From contig JALVQM010000011.1 in the NCBI GenBank assembly GCA_027025615.1, forward strand, positions 1 through 7,633: a stretch of DNA of 7,633 nucleotides, read 5' to 3'. Below are positions 5,276-7,633 of the stretch, piece after piece (position 1 is the first letter of the stretch; every line of letters begins with the position of its first letter). The notes under the pieces were generated by a model. It made no database searches and was not told the DNA's origin. It worked only from the letters and a program-made list of their open reading frames with translations. This DNA is from Desulfobacteraceae bacterium (GTDB taxonomy: Bacteria; Desulfobacterota; Desulfobacteria; Desulfobacterales; Desulfosarcinaceae). The position numbers and the translations under genes were made by a program.

Positions 5276-6604
5276 ATGAAACCGATTCAATACCCATCTG
5301 AAGCGGCTGAAAAACGCTTGGCGCGGATTGAGCGCAGGGGACCCGGGTTTAAGAAAAAGGACACGGTCGCGGTTGGCCGTATCCTCGAAGCAGTTCGCAG
5401 CCAGGGTGACCAGGCCCTTGTGCGTTTTACCCGTGATTTCGATTGCCCGCGGTTTTCCGCCGAGCATATAAAAGTCGACCGGAAGACTTGGGACAAGGCC
5501 GTTAAATCCGTGGAACCTGAATTTATCCGTGCCATCAACCGGGCGGCCAGGCAAATTGCGGCTTTTCACCGTCGTCAAATCCAGGATTCCTGGATGACCA
5601 ATCCCAGACCAGGTGTTTTGGTGGGGCAGGTTGTAAACCCTGTTGACGCTGCCGGAGTCTATGTCCCCGGCGGCAAGGCCGGCAGTACTCCGCTTGTTTC
5701 TTCGGTCCTGATGGGAGCCATCCCGGCCAGGATAGCCGGGGTTGAAAGAATTGTCATGGCAACCCCGCCGGCCGCTGATGGCAGCATAAGTCCCTATCTT
5801 CTGGTTGCGGCCCGCAAGGCCGGGGTGGGCGAAGTATACCGTGTAGGCAGTGCCTGGGCCATTGCTGCATTGGCATTCGGCACGGAAACCATTGCCAAGG
5901 TGGACGTGGTTGTGGGGCCTGGCAATATTTATGTAACCCTGGCTAAAAAGCTGGTTTCAGGCACCGTGGGCATAGACATGATTGCCGGTCCCAGCGAAAT
6001 CCTGGTTATAGCCGACAACAGTGCCCGTCCGGACCACGTTGCCGCCGATCTTTTATCCCAGGCCGAGCACGATCAGATGGCTTCGGCCATCCTTGTTACC
6101 GATTCGGCTGACCTGGCGCGGCAGGTCTGCCGTCAACTGGCAATCCAGTTAACAAGTCTTGCCCGCCGTGAAATTGCCGAAACTTCTCTTAAGAGTTACG
6201 GGGCGGTTTTCGTGGTGTCCAATATTGCTGAAGCCGTCAAGCTCGCAAACCGCCTTGCTCCAGAGCACCTGGAATTGATGGTAAATTCGGCATTCGATTA
6301 CCTGGGCAGGATAAAGCATGCCGGGGCGATTTTTATTGGCCCTCACAGCCCCGAGGCCATGGGGGATTACGTAGCCGGGCCCAACCATGTATTGCCCACC
6401 GCATCTACGGCAAGATTTTCATCGGCCTTGTCTGTAGATGTTTTTATTAAGAAAACAAGCATTATCAATTATTCCGAGGCGGCTTTCAAAAGGGAAGCAC
6501 CTCATGTGGCCATATTGGCTGCTAAAGAAGGTCTGGAGGCCCACCGCCGCTCGGTTACTGTCCGTTTGAAAAAGGACCAGGGAGCTGACTGTGAAAACTG
6601 TTGA
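5276..6604 (+). CDS. hisD: Histidinol dehydrogenase, 442 aa
   Basis: The enzyme oxidises L-histidinol to L-histidine in two NAD-dependent steps, the end of histidine synthesis; it is a zinc-dependent cytoplasmic homodimer. The frame runs up to an ATG at 5216, but the ATG at 5276 is preferred: it has a purine-rich AAGGAAGGAAG just upstream and gives the usual length near 430-440. Matching the E. coli enzyme, the zinc ligands are Q262, H265 (SQAEHD), D364 (MGDY) and H423 (EAHRRS), and the catalytic pair is E330-H331 (APEH). Other hallmarks are GVYVPGGKA (127-135), VVVGPGNIYVTLAKK (211-225), GIDMIAGPSE (232-241) and AGPNHVLPT (367-375). All key residues are present, so it should be active. Other his genes are absent nearby. 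The gene overlaps the downstream aldolase gene and probably forms an operon with it. Confidence 0.97.
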   Translation: MKPIQYPSEAAEKRLARIERRGPGFKKKDTVAVGRILEAVRSQGDQALVRFTRDFDCPRFSAEHIKVDRKTWDKAVKSVEPEFIRAINRAARQIAAFHRRQIQDSWMTNPRPGVLVGQVVNPVDAAGVYVPGGKAGSTPLVSSVLMGAIPARIAGVERIVMATPPAADGSISPYLLVAARKAGVGEVYRVGSAWAIAALAFGTETIAKVDVVVGPGNIYVTLAKKLVSGTVGIDMIAGPSEILVIADNSARPDHVAADLLSQAEHDQMASAILVTDSADLARQVCRQLAIQLTSLARREIAETSLKSYGAVFVVSNIAEAVKLANRLAPEHLELMVNSAFDYLGRIKHAGAIFIGPHSPEAMGDYVAGPNHVLPTASTARFSSALSVDVFIKKTSIINYSEAAFKREAPHVAILAAKEGLEAHRRSVTVRLKKDQGADCENC

Positions 6605-7631
6605 TTTGAGATCAGACACTGTGACCATGCCTACCGGGCAGATGCGTCAAGCTATGGCATTGGCCGAAGTGGGCGACGATGTTTTTAAGGAAGACCCTAC
6701 TGTCAGGCGCCTGGAGGAAAAGGCGGCAGAGATTACCGGTAAGGAAGCAGCCCTTTTTGTTTGCAGCGGCACCATGGCCAACCTGGTTTGTCAACTTGTT
6801 CACTGTGGTCGTGGCGATGAAATCATTCTTGGAGACCAGTCCCATGTGTTTTTTTATGAACAGGGAGGCTCGGCCGCTGTGGGCGGAATTCATCACAGGA
6901 CAGTTGCCAATTTGCCCGATGGAACCATGTCCCTGGAGGCCATAGCCCAGTCTATCCGGCCGGATGACGTTCATTTCCCGCGCAGCCGTCTGATTATCGT
7001 TGAAAACACCCATAATCGCTGTTGCGGAATGCCGATCAAGGCTGATTACATGGATAAGTTGAGGCAGTTGGCAGATGACCATGGAATTGCGATTCATGTG
7101 GATGGGGCGCGTATTTTCAATGCGGCTGTTGCTCTGGAGACCACGGTCGCCGAGCTGGTCAGGCAGGCCGATTCGGTTTGTTTCTGTTTGAGCAAGGGGT
7201 TGGGGGCTCCTGCCGGTTCGGTTGTCTGCTCAAGTGCGGATTTCATCGACGAGGCCCGTCGGGCCCGCAAGGTGCTTGGTGGTGGTATGCGCCAGGTGGG
7301 AGTGCTGGCCGCGGCGGGCCTTGTGGCCCTGGAACACGTGGCCGAACGTTTGGAACACGATCATGCCAACGCCCGTCACCTTGCTGAAAATCTTGATGCC
7401 ATCGATGGACTGAAGGTGGAATTGAATTATATCCGGACAAACATAGTCTATGTGGCTGTCGATCCGGAACGGCTGTCCGCGGAGAAGCTGGTGCAGCGAC
7501 TGGCGGACCGCGGTGTTCTGGTCTTTGCAACCGGCCCGGGCAAAATTAGGGCTGTGACCCATCATCCCCTTACCCCAAGCGATATCGACTTTGCGGCAAC
7601 CGTTTTTGCCGAGGCAATCCAAATGGATTAG
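6591..7631 (+). CDS. ltaE: Low-specificity L-threonine aldolase, 346 aa
   Basis: This PLP enzyme (beta-eliminating lyase fold) cleaves L-threonine and L-allo-threonine to glycine and acetaldehyde. The GTG start gives MKTVDLRSDTVT, the normal family N-terminus, and has AGGGAG seven bases upstream. It overlaps the end of hisD by 14 bases in another frame, which implies translational coupling. Family blocks include GDDVFKEDPTV (28-38), FVCSGTMAN (56-64), H85 in the position of the ring-stacking His, VENTHN (137-142), HVDGARIFNA (169-178) with D171 for the PLP ring nitrogen, and CLSKGLGAPAGS (199-210) with the PLP lysine K202. GGGMRQVGVLAAAGL (230-244) is also typical. The gene is complete; its TAG stop ends two bases before the window edge. 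A related function (beta-hydroxy amino acid aldolase of other stereospecificity, or phenylserine aldolase) cannot be excluded. Confidence 0.95.
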   Translation: MKTVDLRSDTVTMPTGQMRQAMALAEVGDDVFKEDPTVRRLEEKAAEITGKEAALFVCSGTMANLVCQLVHCGRGDEIILGDQSHVFFYEQGGSAAVGGIHHRTVANLPDGTMSLEAIAQSIRPDDVHFPRSRLIIVENTHNRCCGMPIKADYMDKLRQLADDHGIAIHVDGARIFNAAVALETTVAELVRQADSVCFCLSKGLGAPAGSVVCSSADFIDEARRARKVLGGGMRQVGVLAAAGLVALEHVAERLEHDHANARHLAENLDAIDGLKVELNYIRTNIVYVAVDPERLSAEKLVQRLADRGVLVFATGPGKIRAVTHHPLTPSDIDFAATVFAEAIQMD

Positions 7632-7633
7632 GT

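Noticed and set aside
1..7633. CRISPR array, tRNA, rRNA or transposase gene
   Set aside because: There is no regularly spaced direct repeat, no tRNA-like cloverleaf with CCA end, no rRNA sequence and no transposase motif in any frame.

Overview
The window reads as chromosomal DNA from an anaerobic bacterium, most likely a sulfate-reducing or related member of the Desulfobacterota (formerly Deltaproteobacteria). The reasons are a multiheme c-type cytochrome of the octaheme tetrathionate reductase type, a tungsten-type aldehyde:ferredoxin oxidoreductase (AOR), moderate GC content, and an intergenic palindromic element of a kind I recall from such genomes. The taxonomic call is inference; there is no rRNA or other marker in the window.

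Layout. (1) Positions 1-959, + strand: the C-terminal part of a periplasmic multiheme cytochrome c that begins upstream of the window. It is closed by a strong intrinsic terminator at 988-1018. (2) Positions 1027-1290: a gene-free stretch that folds as one nested inverted-repeat element. A pair of outer arms encloses two consecutive stem-loops, giving a three-way-junction outline. (3) Positions 1305-3730, - strand: an AOR gene followed by a gene for an unrecognised protein of about 203 aa, with a perfect 9-bp hairpin between them. (4) Positions 3731-3978: the AOR leader, with a TGTCAA-N12-TTGACA dyad and a 12-base direct repeat, plus the intrinsic terminator of the next gene. (5) Positions 3979-5064, - strand: serC, phosphoserine aminotransferase. 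(6) Positions 5065-5275: a divergent promoter region. (7) Positions 5276-7631, + strand: hisD (histidinol dehydrogenase) overlapping a low-specificity threonine aldolase gene by 14 bases.

How the genes fit together. The right half is amino-acid metabolism. SerC makes phosphoserine, the aldolase interconverts threonine or allo-threonine with glycine and acetaldehyde, and HisD carries out the last two oxidations of histidine synthesis. The aldolase releases acetaldehyde and AOR enzymes oxidise aldehydes, so a loose aldehyde-handling link is possible, but the sequence does not demonstrate one. The left half is respiratory or redox metabolism.

The parts least explained by known families are the AOR-adjacent small protein, the 264-bp nested palindrome, and an apparently additional C-terminal CxxCH in the cytochrome. 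I do not see a clear new multi-gene system; the AOR plus its small partner is the best candidate.
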